Shown here piece by piece: positions 1 to 7,418 of a stretch of 34,036 nucleotides of DNA (position 1 is its first letter; each line of letters starts with the position of its first letter). The DNA comes from Clostridia bacterium (GTDB lineage: Bacteria; Bacillota; Clostridia; Oscillospirales; Acutalibacteraceae), in contig JAKSPN010000005.1 in NCBI GenBank assembly GCA_024404755.1, positions 1 through 34,036 of the forward strand. Reading direction: 5' to 3'. Position numbers and translations under genes: made by a program. The notes beneath the pieces are model-generated. The model was not told the DNA's origin, searched no databases, and saw nothing but the letters and a program-made list of their open reading frames with translations.

Positions 1-66
1 CTGTCGCTTAATAGGATTGGTTTCTGTTCCGGCTGCATTTTCCGAACCTGCAAGATAAGCGGCAAA
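1..66 (-). other. Coding-like remnant downstream of the acyltransferase stop
   Basis: On the minus strand this stretch stays open in the same frame as the acyltransferase fragment, immediately after its TGA stop at 67-69, and reaches the window edge. The translation is small and polar (AAYLAGSENAAGTE and onward), not the hydrophobic sequence expected next in an acyltransferase. It may be the rest of a decayed gene, a fused unrelated sequence, or chance. I do not recognise it. Confidence 0.25.
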
Positions 67-279
67 TCAGGTTGAACCGAAAAAAAAAGAACAGCAAAAA
101 AAAGCAGAAAGTACCATAAACAAATATACAAAATCCGTGAAGGAAGGTATCACTTTACTATAGACGACACCCGATATCATATACTGATTATTTGCCGCCA
201 TATGCATCACAATGATGCCAATACATGCGATAGTTCTCAGCCCATCCAAGGCGCCATATCGTTTTTGTAATCTATCCAT
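67..279 (-). pseudogene. Acyltransferase family 3 N-terminal fragment (truncated)
   Basis: The fragment starts MDRLQKRYGALDGLRTIACI, followed by one hydrophobic helix, a second segment ending FVYLFMVLSAF and then FFCCSFFFGST and a TGA stop. The DGLR-x-IA opening and the LSAF helix are typical of the N-terminus of membrane O-acyltransferases of the acyltransferase-3 family, which acetylate cell-surface sugars. Family members are usually over 300 residues with about ten helices, so roughly 70 residues is a remnant. The break falls in a homopolymer-rich stretch (runs of A at 80-88 and 96-103), suggesting a frameshift or sequencing error. Upstream in-frame starts exist at 291 (ATG) and 300 (TTG); none has a strong ribosome binding site. 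The fragment is AT-rich against its GC-rich neighbours, so recent acquisition is plausible. Confidence 0.55.
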
Positions 280-324
280 ATACAGTAACATCTCTTTCAA
301 GTGAAAATCAAAAAATATAAATTT

Positions 325-1554
325 CTATTTTGCTTCTGTTCGAGACAGTTGTACTACCGTCTCCACATGGCTCGTGTGCGGGAACATATCGACGGGTTGG
401 ATTTTTTTGACCTTATAGCCGTGGGTGGTGAGGAAGCGCAGGTCGCGCGCCTGCGTTTCGGGGTTGCAGGAGATATACACCACCCGTTCGGGCGCGAGCG
501 TGCAAAGCGCTTTTAGAAACGGCAAATCGCTTCCGGCGCGCGGCGGGTCCATAAACACCACGTCCACTTTCGCGCCCTCGGCGGCGACGGCGGTCATCCA
601 TTCGCCGGCATCCCCCTGCTCAAACACGGCGTTTTCCGCGCCGTTTAGGCGGCAGTTGCGCCGCGCATCGCGGACGGCATCGGGATTCACCTCAACGCCA
701 ATCACCTGCCCCGCCTGCTTTGCGGCGACAAGGCCGATGGTACCGACACCGCAGTAGGCATCCAGCACCGTGTCGGTGGGTTTGAGGGCGGCGAATTTCA
801 TCGCCGTGCCGTAGAGTTTTTCGGTTTGCACGGGGTTAATTTGGTAAAACGACTTGGCGGAAATGCGAAACCGACAACCGCACAAGGTATCTTCGATATA
901 GCCGTCGCCGAACAGCACTTCCTCGCGCTCGCCGAGCAGCATACTCGTGTCGCGGGCGTTTTGGTTAAACACCACGGTGGTGATTTCGGGGTGTTTTTTC
1001 AAAAGCGCATCGCAGAATTTCCGCTTTTGCGGAAACGCCGCCGTCGCGCCGACCAGCACCACCATCACCTGCCCGCTTGCAAATCCACGTTTTACGAGCA
1101 CGTGGCGCAAAAACCCTTTGCGGCTGTCCTCGTTATACGGCACAATGCCGAAATCGGGCAGCATCTCGCGGATGTCGGTGATGATCGTGTCGGCGACCGT
1201 GTCTTCCGTGAGGCACGAATCGACGTTGACAATGCGGTGGCTCGCCGCCTGGTACACGCCGGAAACCACTTTACCCGAGCGTGTCAGCCCGAACGCCGCC
1301 TGCACCTTGTTGCGGTAGTGATACGGCTCGTCCATCCCGAAAATGGGCTCGACGTGGGCATAGCGGCCTAAAAGCGACACGACACGGCTTTGCTTAAACG
1401 CCAACTGCCGTTCGTAATCCATATTTTGCAGTTGGCAGCCGCCGCATTTTTTCGCATACGGGCACGCGGCGACCGCGCCTTTGGAAATCGCGTTTTGCGG
1501 CTTTTTGCCCGTTTTCGGGGCGGGCTTGCGCTTGTGATTTTGTGGTTGCGGCAC
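325..1554 (-). CDS. rlmD: 23S rRNA (uracil-5-)-methyltransferase, RlmD/RlmCD type
   Basis: This cytoplasmic SAM-dependent enzyme of the TrmA/RumA family methylates C5 of uridine in RNA, most likely 23S rRNA. Near the N-terminus, ACPYAKKCGGCQLQ gives the C-x5-C-x2-C iron-sulfur ligands, with a later Cys in VDSCLTED. The SAM site is LDAYCGVGTIGLVAA, followed by VFMDPPRAG and the nucleophile motif YISCNPETQARDL. The usual N-terminal TRAM RNA-binding domain is absent and replaced by about 28 basic, low-complexity residues, so the 409-residue protein is shorter than typical RlmD. I chose the GTG at 1554 because AAGGAGG lies 8 nt upstream; the longer GTG start at 1563 would abut GGAG with no spacer. 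It is the last gene of the mrp operon, 17 bp after the uridine-kinase-like gene. Whether its target is U1939, U747 or tRNA cannot be told from sequence alone. Confidence 0.88.
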   Translation of the reverse strand: MPQPQNHKRKPAPKTGKKPQNAISKGAVAACPYAKKCGGCQLQNMDYERQLAFKQSRVVSLLGRYAHVEPIFGMDEPYHYRNKVQAAFGLTRSGKVVSGVYQAASHRIVNVDSCLTEDTVADTIITDIREMLPDFGIVPYNEDSRKGFLRHVLVKRGFASGQVMVVLVGATAAFPQKRKFCDALLKKHPEITTVVFNQNARDTSMLLGEREEVLFGDGYIEDTLCGCRFRISAKSFYQINPVQTEKLYGTAMKFAALKPTDTVLDAYCGVGTIGLVAAKQAGQVIGVEVNPDAVRDARRNCRLNGAENAVFEQGDAGEWMTAVAAEGAKVDVVFMDPPRAGSDLPFLKALCTLAPERVVYISCNPETQARDLRFLTTHGYKVKKIQPVDMFPHTSHVETVVQLSRTEAK

Positions 1555-1571
1555 TCCCGCCACCTCCTTTT

Positions 1572-2492
1572 TTAATACTCGAACGAACTGCCGCCGATAA
1601 ACTCACGAATCAGCGAGTCGGCGGGAATATACTCCGTTCCCATCGGCTCTAACTCGTCGAGAATGCGCGCCATATCCACGAGCCGTTCGTCCGTCGCAGC
1701 AAGCGCTTTTACGTCGTCGCCGAGCAGGGCTTTATAGACGTTCAGTTCGTATTTGAGGAACGTATCAAACTCGAAATTCGCGCGGTATTTGTAGGGCATA
1801 ATGTGTTTGTCCTCGCCCGCTTTCACGCTGTCGAGCATATTGAGCGTGCCGGAAATCTCGCGGCCGCGGGTCAGTTTGTCGCGGAGCATACGGCGCATCA
1901 GGCGCACTTTCATCGGGTGCATCTCCGTATCGGCGGCATCGGCGATACGGGTACGCACGCTGATGTAAATCCGCGTGGTGAAATCGTCGCTCTCGCCGGT
2001 CACGGCGGGATTGAGCGCGTGGATGCCTTCCATAATGATAATCTCGTCCGGTTTGCGTTCAAGAAGCATCCCCGCGCCCTCAATGCGGGTGTTGGTGACA
2101 AAATCGAATTTCGGCACGACAACAGGTTTTTGCTCCATAAGGTCGCGCATTTGGCTGTTTAAGAGTTCCATATCGAGGCGCGCCGGCGTTTCGAGGTCGA
2201 GTTTTTGCTGTTTGGCAAGCGCGTTTTCCTCCGGCGTCAGCGGCAGGAAATAGTTATCCATCGACAGCGTGGTGGATTCCGCCCCCGCGCGGTCGAGGTA
2301 TTTTTCGAGCAGCATCGCGGTGGTGGTTTTGCCCGCACCCGACGGGCCGGAAATCAGCACAATCGGGCGCTCGTTGCGATGGCGGTAAATGGAGTCCGCC
2401 GCGGCACGAATTTGGTTGCGGTAATCGCGCTCGGATTCATGAATAAACGTCTTCGGATGCGCGGCGCGCAGGTTCATATCGGTCGTTTTCAT
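1572..2492 (-). CDS. Uridine kinase-like P-loop nucleoside kinase
   Basis: This is a cytoplasmic kinase of the phosphoribulokinase/uridine kinase family, likely phosphorylating uridine or a related nucleoside with ATP. The Walker A motif is ISGPSGAGKTTTAMLL (about residues 47-62). It is followed by LSMDNYFLPLTPEE, resembling the substrate-binding DDFY region of uridine kinases, and by IIIMEGIHALNP, equivalent to the VEGI element. At 306 residues it is longer than classical Udk (about 210), with an extra N-terminal helix region and a C-terminal extension. This matches the clostridial nucleoside kinases that often carry TGS/ThrRS-like domains, though no TGS domain is present here. The ATG at 2492 has AAGGAG 9 nt upstream. 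It lies between the beta-CASP hydrolase (12 bp gap) and rlmD. Its exact substrate is not determinable here. Confidence 0.8.
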   Translation of the reverse strand: MKTTDMNLRAAHPKTFIHESERDYRNQIRAAADSIYRHRNERPIVLISGPSGAGKTTTAMLLEKYLDRAGAESTTLSMDNYFLPLTPEENALAKQQKLDLETPARLDMELLNSQMRDLMEQKPVVVPKFDFVTNTRIEGAGMLLERKPDEIIIMEGIHALNPAVTGESDDFTTRIYISVRTRIADAADTEMHPMKVRLMRRMLRDKLTRGREISGTLNMLDSVKAGEDKHIMPYKYRANFEFDTFLKYELNVYKALLGDDVKALAATDERLVDMARILDELEPMGTEYIPADSLIREFIGGSSFEY

Positions 2493-2504
2493 CGAAAATT
2501 CTCC

Positions 2505-4130
2505 TTATCTGTCCCACTTGTTGCACAAGTCGTTGATTTGGTCGGCGAATTTGGCGAGGTCCTTGTTAGCACCCTCTTTGTTGCGCTCGATAATCGCGCA
2601 AAGACGGCGGCCGGCGGCGCGCAAACGCTCCAAAACGGAGTTGGCGCGGACAGCGCCGTCGCTTTGGGCGGCAGGCGCTTTTTTCTCGAGTTTCACGCGG
2701 TTGCCGTCTTCGAGGCGGGTCACGCCGTCGGCGGACACCTCGTAGCACGCGCCGGAATACGGCGCTTCGGCAGGAATGCCGAGCGTTTCGGTTACGGTCG
2801 AAGCAAACAAGTCGCACACCGTATCCTCGCCGTGGTTGACGAATACCTGCTTCGGTGCAGGCGTGATGTTTTTAAGCCAGCCGAGCAGCATATCGCGGTC
2901 GGCGTGACCGCTGATGCCGGACATCTGGGCGATGTGGGCTTCCACGTTGATTTTTTCGCCGAACAGTTTGATTTCGGTCGCGCCGTCAATGAGTTGGCGG
3001 CCGAGCGTGCCCTCGGTTTGATAACCGACGAACATCACGGTGGATTCTTTGCGCCACAAGTTGTGTTTTAAGTGGTGGCGGATACGGCCCGCCTCGCACA
3101 TACCGCTTGCCGAGAGAATGACTTTCGGGGTGCGGTCTTCGTTGATGCGCTTACTGTCGTCGCTCGTGATGGATAAGTACAAATCGTCCATACGAATCGG
3201 GTTGATACCGAGGATTTTCAGCGCCATCGTCTCGTCGTCGTAATACGGCTCCATATCGTCCGCGCTGTAAATGTTGGTCGCCTCGACGGCGAGCGGGCTG
3301 TCCACGTACACCGGGAAACGGTCGTGGCCTTTAAGAAGCCCGCGCACCTTGATTTCGCGCAGGAGATAGAGCATCTCTTGCGTGCGCCCGACGGCAAAGC
3401 ACGGAATGACCAAGTTGCCGCCGCGGTCAAGCGTTTCCTGCAAAATCGCGGTCAGTTGCGCGAGATAATCGGGGCGCTCGCCGTGCAAGCGGTCGCCGTA
3501 GGTCGATTCAATCACCACGATATCCGCTTTTTCCGGTTTTTGCGGGTCGCGAATCAGCGGACGGGACACGTTGCCCACGTCGCCCGAGAACAACAGCACG
3601 GTTTCTTTGCCGTCTTCATTGACGGTAAATTCGATGCTGCTGCTGCCGAGCAGGTGACCGGCGTCAAGAAAGCGCACGGTCACGCCGTCAAACAGCGTAA
3701 ACGGCTCGTTGTAGCCGTGCGGCTTAAACTGTTTGAGTGCGCGGGCGGCATCATCGGTCGTATACATCGGCGCCACCGCATCGCGGCCGGCACGCTGGGC
3801 TTTGCGGGATTTCCACTCCGCTTCGCTCTCTTGAATATGCGCCGAGTCCATCAGCATAATGTGGCAGAGTTTCGTGGTCGCGCCGGTGGCGTGAATGTTA
3901 CCGCCGAAACCGTTTGCCACCAATACCGGAATTTTGCCCGAGTGGTCGATGTGGGCGTGGGTTAAAAACATCGCTTCCACGTCACCGGGCGATACCGGCA
4001 ATTCCGCGTTTTCGTAAATATCCGCGCCCTGCTCCATACCGCAGTCCACCAAAATTTTGTGTTCTCCGATTTCAATCAGGGTCATCGAGCCGGTCACTTC
4101 GTGGTCAGCGCCCAAAAAAGTCAGTTTCAT
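2505..4130 (-). CDS. MBL-fold beta-CASP RNA-processing hydrolase
   Basis: This is a zinc-dependent metallo-beta-lactamase-fold hydrolase with a beta-CASP insertion, the architecture of RNA nucleases such as CPSF73/Ysh1 and RNase J. The metal motif LTHAHIDHSGKIP (HxHxDH, about residues 56-68) is complete. GHLLGSSSIEF, FSGDVGNV and ESTYGDRLH supply further metal ligands and family motifs. The beta-CASP part includes VDSPLAVEATNIY, SASGMCEAGRIRHHL and the late His motif SGISGHADRDM, with FVNHGE closing the RMMBL region. After about residue 455 there is an extra C-terminal tail with a basic helix, so the protein is 541 residues. It looks more like the YSH1/CPSF-type bacterial family than true RNase J. 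The ATG at 4130 has GAGGG about 10 nt upstream. It is the middle gene of the mrp operon. Confidence 0.85.
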   Translation of the reverse strand: MKLTFLGADHEVTGSMTLIEIGEHKILVDCGMEQGADIYENAELPVSPGDVEAMFLTHAHIDHSGKIPVLVANGFGGNIHATGATTKLCHIMLMDSAHIQESEAEWKSRKAQRAGRDAVAPMYTTDDAARALKQFKPHGYNEPFTLFDGVTVRFLDAGHLLGSSSIEFTVNEDGKETVLLFSGDVGNVSRPLIRDPQKPEKADIVVIESTYGDRLHGERPDYLAQLTAILQETLDRGGNLVIPCFAVGRTQEMLYLLREIKVRGLLKGHDRFPVYVDSPLAVEATNIYSADDMEPYYDDETMALKILGINPIRMDDLYLSITSDDSKRINEDRTPKVILSASGMCEAGRIRHHLKHNLWRKESTVMFVGYQTEGTLGRQLIDGATEIKLFGEKINVEAHIAQMSGISGHADRDMLLGWLKNITPAPKQVFVNHGEDTVCDLFASTVTETLGIPAEAPYSGACYEVSADGVTRLEDGNRVKLEKKAPAAQSDGAVRANSVLERLRAAGRRLCAIIERNKEGANKDLAKFADQINDLCNKWDR

Positions 4131-4179
4131 AGTCGTTTTTCCCTCGTTTCTTCTAAACCCATTGTAAAGTTAGTTGCCT

Positions 4180-4653
4180 TTACGTATTGTTTTCTTCCGT
4201 TTTCGGCGGATGCGCGGCGATATAGTTTTCTAAAATCTCCGCCGCATCGTACACACACCGCAAACACGGCCGCGTGCCGTAAAACGCGGGGGTTCTTTCG
4301 GCAGGATCACCGCCGATTTGCGGGTTACCGCCTAAAATGTCTTTGCAGATAATCGAGCCGTGGCGGGTGCGGAACTGCTCGCACAAATCGCGGATAACTG
4401 CATAGTGTTCCGCCTTTACACCCTTATCGCACGGGTCGTCATAGCCATACAGAATTCCGGCGGTCAACACCATACCGGATACCGCGCCGCACACCTCACG
4501 AAGCCGCCCGACACCGCCGCCGAACGGCGATGCAGCACGAAGCAACAGCGATTCGTCCATCGGTATCAGGTCGGCGAACGCCCCCGCAACCGATTGGGCG
4601 CAGTTGTAACCGTTCGTAAACCGTTCGTGCGCGTTTTCTGCTCGTTTTCCCAT
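4180..4653 (-). CDS. C_GCAxxG_C_C family redox-type protein
   Basis: This 157-residue cytoplasmic protein belongs to the C_GCAxxG_C_C family, named for its conserved cysteine pattern. Visible elements are NGYNCAQSV near the N-terminus, SPFGGGVGRLREVCGAVSGM (the GCAxxG core), RDLCEQF, IICKDILG and RPCLRCVYDAAEI at the C-terminus. The family is found mainly in anaerobes and is thought to be redox- or metal-related; its reaction is not established. I chose the ATG at 4653 because GGAGGAG sits 5 nt upstream and the family normally starts close to the first NCAQ motif. The longer open frame to 4728 runs into mrp. The ribosome binding site overlaps the mrp stop codon, so the two are probably translationally coupled, and the partner Mrp carries Fe-S clusters. 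Confidence 0.82.
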   Translation of the reverse strand: MGKRAENAHERFTNGYNCAQSVAGAFADLIPMDESLLLRAASPFGGGVGRLREVCGAVSGMVLTAGILYGYDDPCDKGVKAEHYAVIRDLCEQFRTRHGSIICKDILGGNPQIGGDPAERTPAFYGTRPCLRCVYDAAEILENYIAAHPPKTEENNT

Positions 4654-4655
4654 AT

Positions 4656-5480
4656 TTACTCCTCCAATGCTTTGCAAATCGGATCGAGATAGTTGACAAT
4701 AATGCTCTCCACGTTGCCCGCATCGCATGCCGCCGCCAAGTCTTTGTCAATCGGCATTTTGGCGACCGCCTTAATATCGTGCGCGGCGGCGATCTCTTCA
4801 ATGTGGCTTTCGCCGAAGATTTCGTGCTTCTTGCCGCAATCGGGGCACTCGAAATAGGACATATTCTCCACAAGCCCCAGCACCGGCACGTGCATCAGTT
4901 CCGCCATCTTCACGGCTTTTTCCACGATCATAGACACGAGTTCCTGCGGCGAAGTGACAATGACGATGCCGGACAGCGGCAACGATTGGAACACGGTCAG
5001 CGGCACGTCGCCCGTTCCGGGAGGCATATCCACAAACATATAGTCCACGTCGTCCCAAATGACTTCCTGCCAGAACTGCTTGACCGTTCCCGCCAAAATC
5101 GGGCCGCGCCACACGACGGGGTCGGTCTCGTTTTCTAAAAGCAGGTTGACCGACATCACTTTGATACCGGTGGAAGAAAGCACCGGAAAAATGCCCATTT
5201 CGTTAGCACCGGCGCGCTCGTGGATGCCGAACGCTTTCGGGATAGAAGGGCCCGTGATATCCGCATCCAGCACCGCGGTTTCCGCCCCGCGACGGCGCAT
5301 AGCGCACGCCAAAAGCGACGAAACCATCGACTTGCCGACACCGCCCTTACCGCTGACCACGCCGATCACTTTTTTGACGTGGGACAACTCGTGGGGCTCG
5401 GCAATCAAGCTTTCCGGTTGATTACGGTGGGCACACGCCTCACCGCAAGTAGAACAATCATGGGTACATTCACTCATCAT
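4656..5480 (-). CDS. mrp: Mrp/NBP35-family Fe-S cluster carrier ATPase
   Basis: This cytoplasmic P-loop ATPase of the Mrp/Nbp35 (ApbC) family binds and transfers iron-sulfur clusters. The N-terminus has a cysteine cluster, CTHDCSTCGEACAHR (about residues 4-18), like the Nbp35/anaerobe Mrp N-terminal ligand set. The deviant Walker A GVVSGKGGVGKSMVSSLLA follows, then VLDADITGPSIPKAFG, VDMPPGTGDVPLT (Walker B region) and the family CxxC in YFECPDCGKKHEIFG. At 274 residues it is normal length. Two adjacent ATGs (5480 and 5477) follow AAAGGAAG; either may be used. It is first in the five-gene operon, 55 nt after the -10 box at 5536-5541. Client proteins cannot be inferred, though rlmD in the same operon is a predicted Fe-S protein. 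Confidence 0.9.
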   Translation of the reverse strand: MMSECTHDCSTCGEACAHRNQPESLIAEPHELSHVKKVIGVVSGKGGVGKSMVSSLLACAMRRRGAETAVLDADITGPSIPKAFGIHERAGANEMGIFPVLSSTGIKVMSVNLLLENETDPVVWRGPILAGTVKQFWQEVIWDDVDYMFVDMPPGTGDVPLTVFQSLPLSGIVIVTSPQELVSMIVEKAVKMAELMHVPVLGLVENMSYFECPDCGKKHEIFGESHIEEIAAAHDIKAVAKMPIDKDLAAACDAGNVESIIVNYLDPICKALEE

Positions 5481-5535
5481 AAAAACTTCCTTTCGTTAGC
5501 AGGGTACACTCCCCCACTTTTTCTTATACAGAGAT

Positions 5536-5564
5536 AGTATAGCATAAAACTTTGTATTCGTAAA
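5536..5564 (-). promoter_or_regulatory. Sigma-A promoter for the mrp operon
   Basis: Read on the minus strand, the -35 box is TTTACG (5559-5564), the spacer is 17 nt and the -10 box is TATACT (5536-5541) with an extended TGC just before it. It follows the T-tract of the preceding terminator almost without a gap. Confidence 0.8.
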
Positions 5565-5566
5565 GA

Positions 5567-5600
5567 GATAAAATAAAAAAGGCGCATCTCTCGATGCGCC
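5567..5600 (-). terminator. Intrinsic terminator after the GT-C-like gene
   Basis: An 8-bp stem, GGCGCATC (5581-5588) and GATGCGCC (5593-5600), closes a CTCT loop. On the minus strand it is followed by TTTTTTATTTTA. It ends transcription of the membrane protein gene that stops at 5619. A shorter T-run on the other side gives weak bidirectional potential. Confidence 0.85.
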
Positions 5601-5618
5601 TTTCGGTTTTTGATTGGC

Positions 5619-7310
5619 TTAATTTTGGTCAATGGCAAGAATTTCGTCAAGGGTCATTTCTTTAAGCCCCAACGCAGGCAATAATTCCCTCCGCACAAGG
5701 ATGGACGTGGAATCCATCATCTCTCCGCCTTTCCAGATTTTGCCGCCTACGGTGTGAAACACCACGGCATAGTCTTTCAGTTGAACGTCGTCGCCGTAGA
5801 CAAGTCCCGTCGAAGGATTATACATCAGCACGTCCGGCGCGCCCTCTTGTCGCCATGCGGCAAACGCTTTCTGCGTTTCCTCCTCGGTGGCAAAACGGTG
5901 GGTAATATAGTTTTGGTGGTCGTCTCCGCCCATAAAGTTGAAGAAGATATTGTGGTCGAAATACGGCATCAACTCGGCGCTGTCCGTCAAGTTGATATCC
6001 ATCAAATCGCCCTCATACTTCCAGCCGGTCATCACGCGATACTCGTCCAAATGATATTCTTTGATAAAGCTCGCCATCGTGCGGGAGGATGCATACTGCT
6101 TTTTCACGTCTACCATACAAGACGCAACACACCAATATAACGAAATACACAAGGAAAGCGCCATAAACACCGCGGCAAACTGTTTTACCCCGAAAGCAAT
6201 CGACGACGGCGCAGTTTTGTCGGGAGAGTTCAACGCCACCCATAGGAAAAAGACAAAATACAAGAGCACAATTCCTCCATGGTGACTATTGATATACGCC
6301 ATGGCACCCAAAGCAGCGAAGCAAACGTACGGCAAAACCAACGTCAGTAACAGACCTTTTTGTTTGGCAAGAATACCCAATAACAACCAAATAATCAGAC
6401 CGACAAAACACGGAAACACTAATTTAAGAAAATCGATGTAAGAAGAAAACAAAATACCGTAACCGCCGACCGATGCCACCAGCACGTCTGTCGGCAAGCA
6501 CAAAATCAAGTAGATAAAACCGGCAACCGGCGAACTTTGACTGCTGGCTTCTTTCATTTTTATCGCATACGTATCCTCTGCCGGAACGATTTCCAAAATC
6601 AGCAGTAACGCAAGCGCTAAAAGCGCCAAAAGCCACCATACGCGGCGGTCGCGGAATAACCCTTTCAGCGTTTCGGACAGCGGTTTTTCGCGCAAAATCT
6701 CCCAAACCCACGCAAGCGCCAAACCGCCCGCTACCGCGATACCGAACGCGCTTGTCAGACACAAAAACGCGAGCGACAGCACGTACCGTCCCGGCTTTTC
6801 GTTGTGCTTTTCGAACGCAAGCGCACACAGCACGAACGCGAGCACCATCATACAGTACGGGCGGGAAATCACCGCGTATTGGTAAAAGCAAAAATAGGTA
6901 AACGGAAGCACCCATTTGACAAGCCGCGGAAACGGCGCGTACCAAAGGATGAGAAACATCGCAAGAGCCATAAACACAAGACTTACAAGCACCAGCGACA
7001 ACTCATACGGTGCGCCGAGTTTTGCAAACGGCGCGAGCACTAAATGCCACAGCGGCGGGTGTCCCTCGTAATGCGGCACGGTGAGAAGAAGATCCTTAAA
7101 CGTCGCTTCGCGCGCAATCTGCCACGCCACCGCCTCGTCAAACCACGGCTCGTGGAAGATGCCCATCACGGCTTTCAGCACGCAATACAAACACAGCACA
7201 ATCGTTTCCGGCACTTTTCCGGCAATCTTCTCCGCTTTGGCGTTGAGCGCAGTCAATTTTTGCGGCAACCACAAAAGCACCCGCATCAGCGACGACGTTT
7301 GTTCGGCCAT
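5619..7310 (-). CDS. GT-C-like polytopic membrane glycosyltransferase (putative)
   Basis: This is a 563-residue integral membrane protein with about ten hydrophobic helices and an extracytoplasmic C-terminal domain from about residue 400. After the first helix comes FHEPWFDEAVAWQIAR and then HYEGHPPLWHLVLAPFAKLG. An acidic Asp-Glu in the first large loop, followed by an HPPLWH-type segment, is the arrangement seen in GT-C glycosyltransferases of the PMT/ArnT/DUF2723 kind, which use polyprenyl-phosphate sugars. I infer transfer of a sugar to a cell-envelope acceptor; neither donor nor acceptor can be named. The ATG at 7310 is preferred because GGAGGGGAG lies just upstream; the longer frame start at 7349 lies inside the promoter. 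The gene stands alone between its own promoter and terminator. Confidence 0.65.
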   Translation of the reverse strand: MAEQTSSLMRVLLWLPQKLTALNAKAEKIAGKVPETIVLCLYCVLKAVMGIFHEPWFDEAVAWQIAREATFKDLLLTVPHYEGHPPLWHLVLAPFAKLGAPYELSLVLVSLVFMALAMFLILWYAPFPRLVKWVLPFTYFCFYQYAVISRPYCMMVLAFVLCALAFEKHNEKPGRYVLSLAFLCLTSAFGIAVAGGLALAWVWEILREKPLSETLKGLFRDRRVWWLLALLALALLLILEIVPAEDTYAIKMKEASSQSSPVAGFIYLILCLPTDVLVASVGGYGILFSSYIDFLKLVFPCFVGLIIWLLLGILAKQKGLLLTLVLPYVCFAALGAMAYINSHHGGIVLLYFVFFLWVALNSPDKTAPSSIAFGVKQFAAVFMALSLCISLYWCVASCMVDVKKQYASSRTMASFIKEYHLDEYRVMTGWKYEGDLMDINLTDSAELMPYFDHNIFFNFMGGDDHQNYITHRFATEEETQKAFAAWRQEGAPDVLMYNPSTGLVYGDDVQLKDYAVVFHTVGGKIWKGGEMMDSTSILVRRELLPALGLKEMTLDEILAIDQN

Positions 7311-7339
7311 ACTCTCCCCTCCTTTTTCACAACATAGGC

Positions 7340-7368
7340 AGTATACCATATATTTATGGTTTCGTAAA
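7340..7368 (-). promoter_or_regulatory. Sigma-A promoter for the GT-C-like gene
   Basis: Minus-strand -35 TTTACG (7363-7368), 17-nt spacer, -10 TATACT (7340-7345) preceded by TGG (extended -10). The 12-nt block TCTCTTTACGAA around the -35 is identical to that in the mrp promoter. Confidence 0.8.
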
Positions 7369-7406
7369 GAGAAAAAAACGCCTTTTGGATTTCCAAAAGG
7401 CGTTTT
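7369..7406 (-). terminator. Intrinsic terminator of the purine operon
   Basis: A 15-bp perfect inverted repeat, AAAACGCCTTTTGGA (7375-7389) and its complement (7392-7406), closes a tiny TT loop. On the minus strand a T-run follows directly. It lies 12 bp after the fhs stop codon and ends the operon that starts at purE. Confidence 0.9.
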
Positions 7407-7418
7407 CTTTACAAAACA

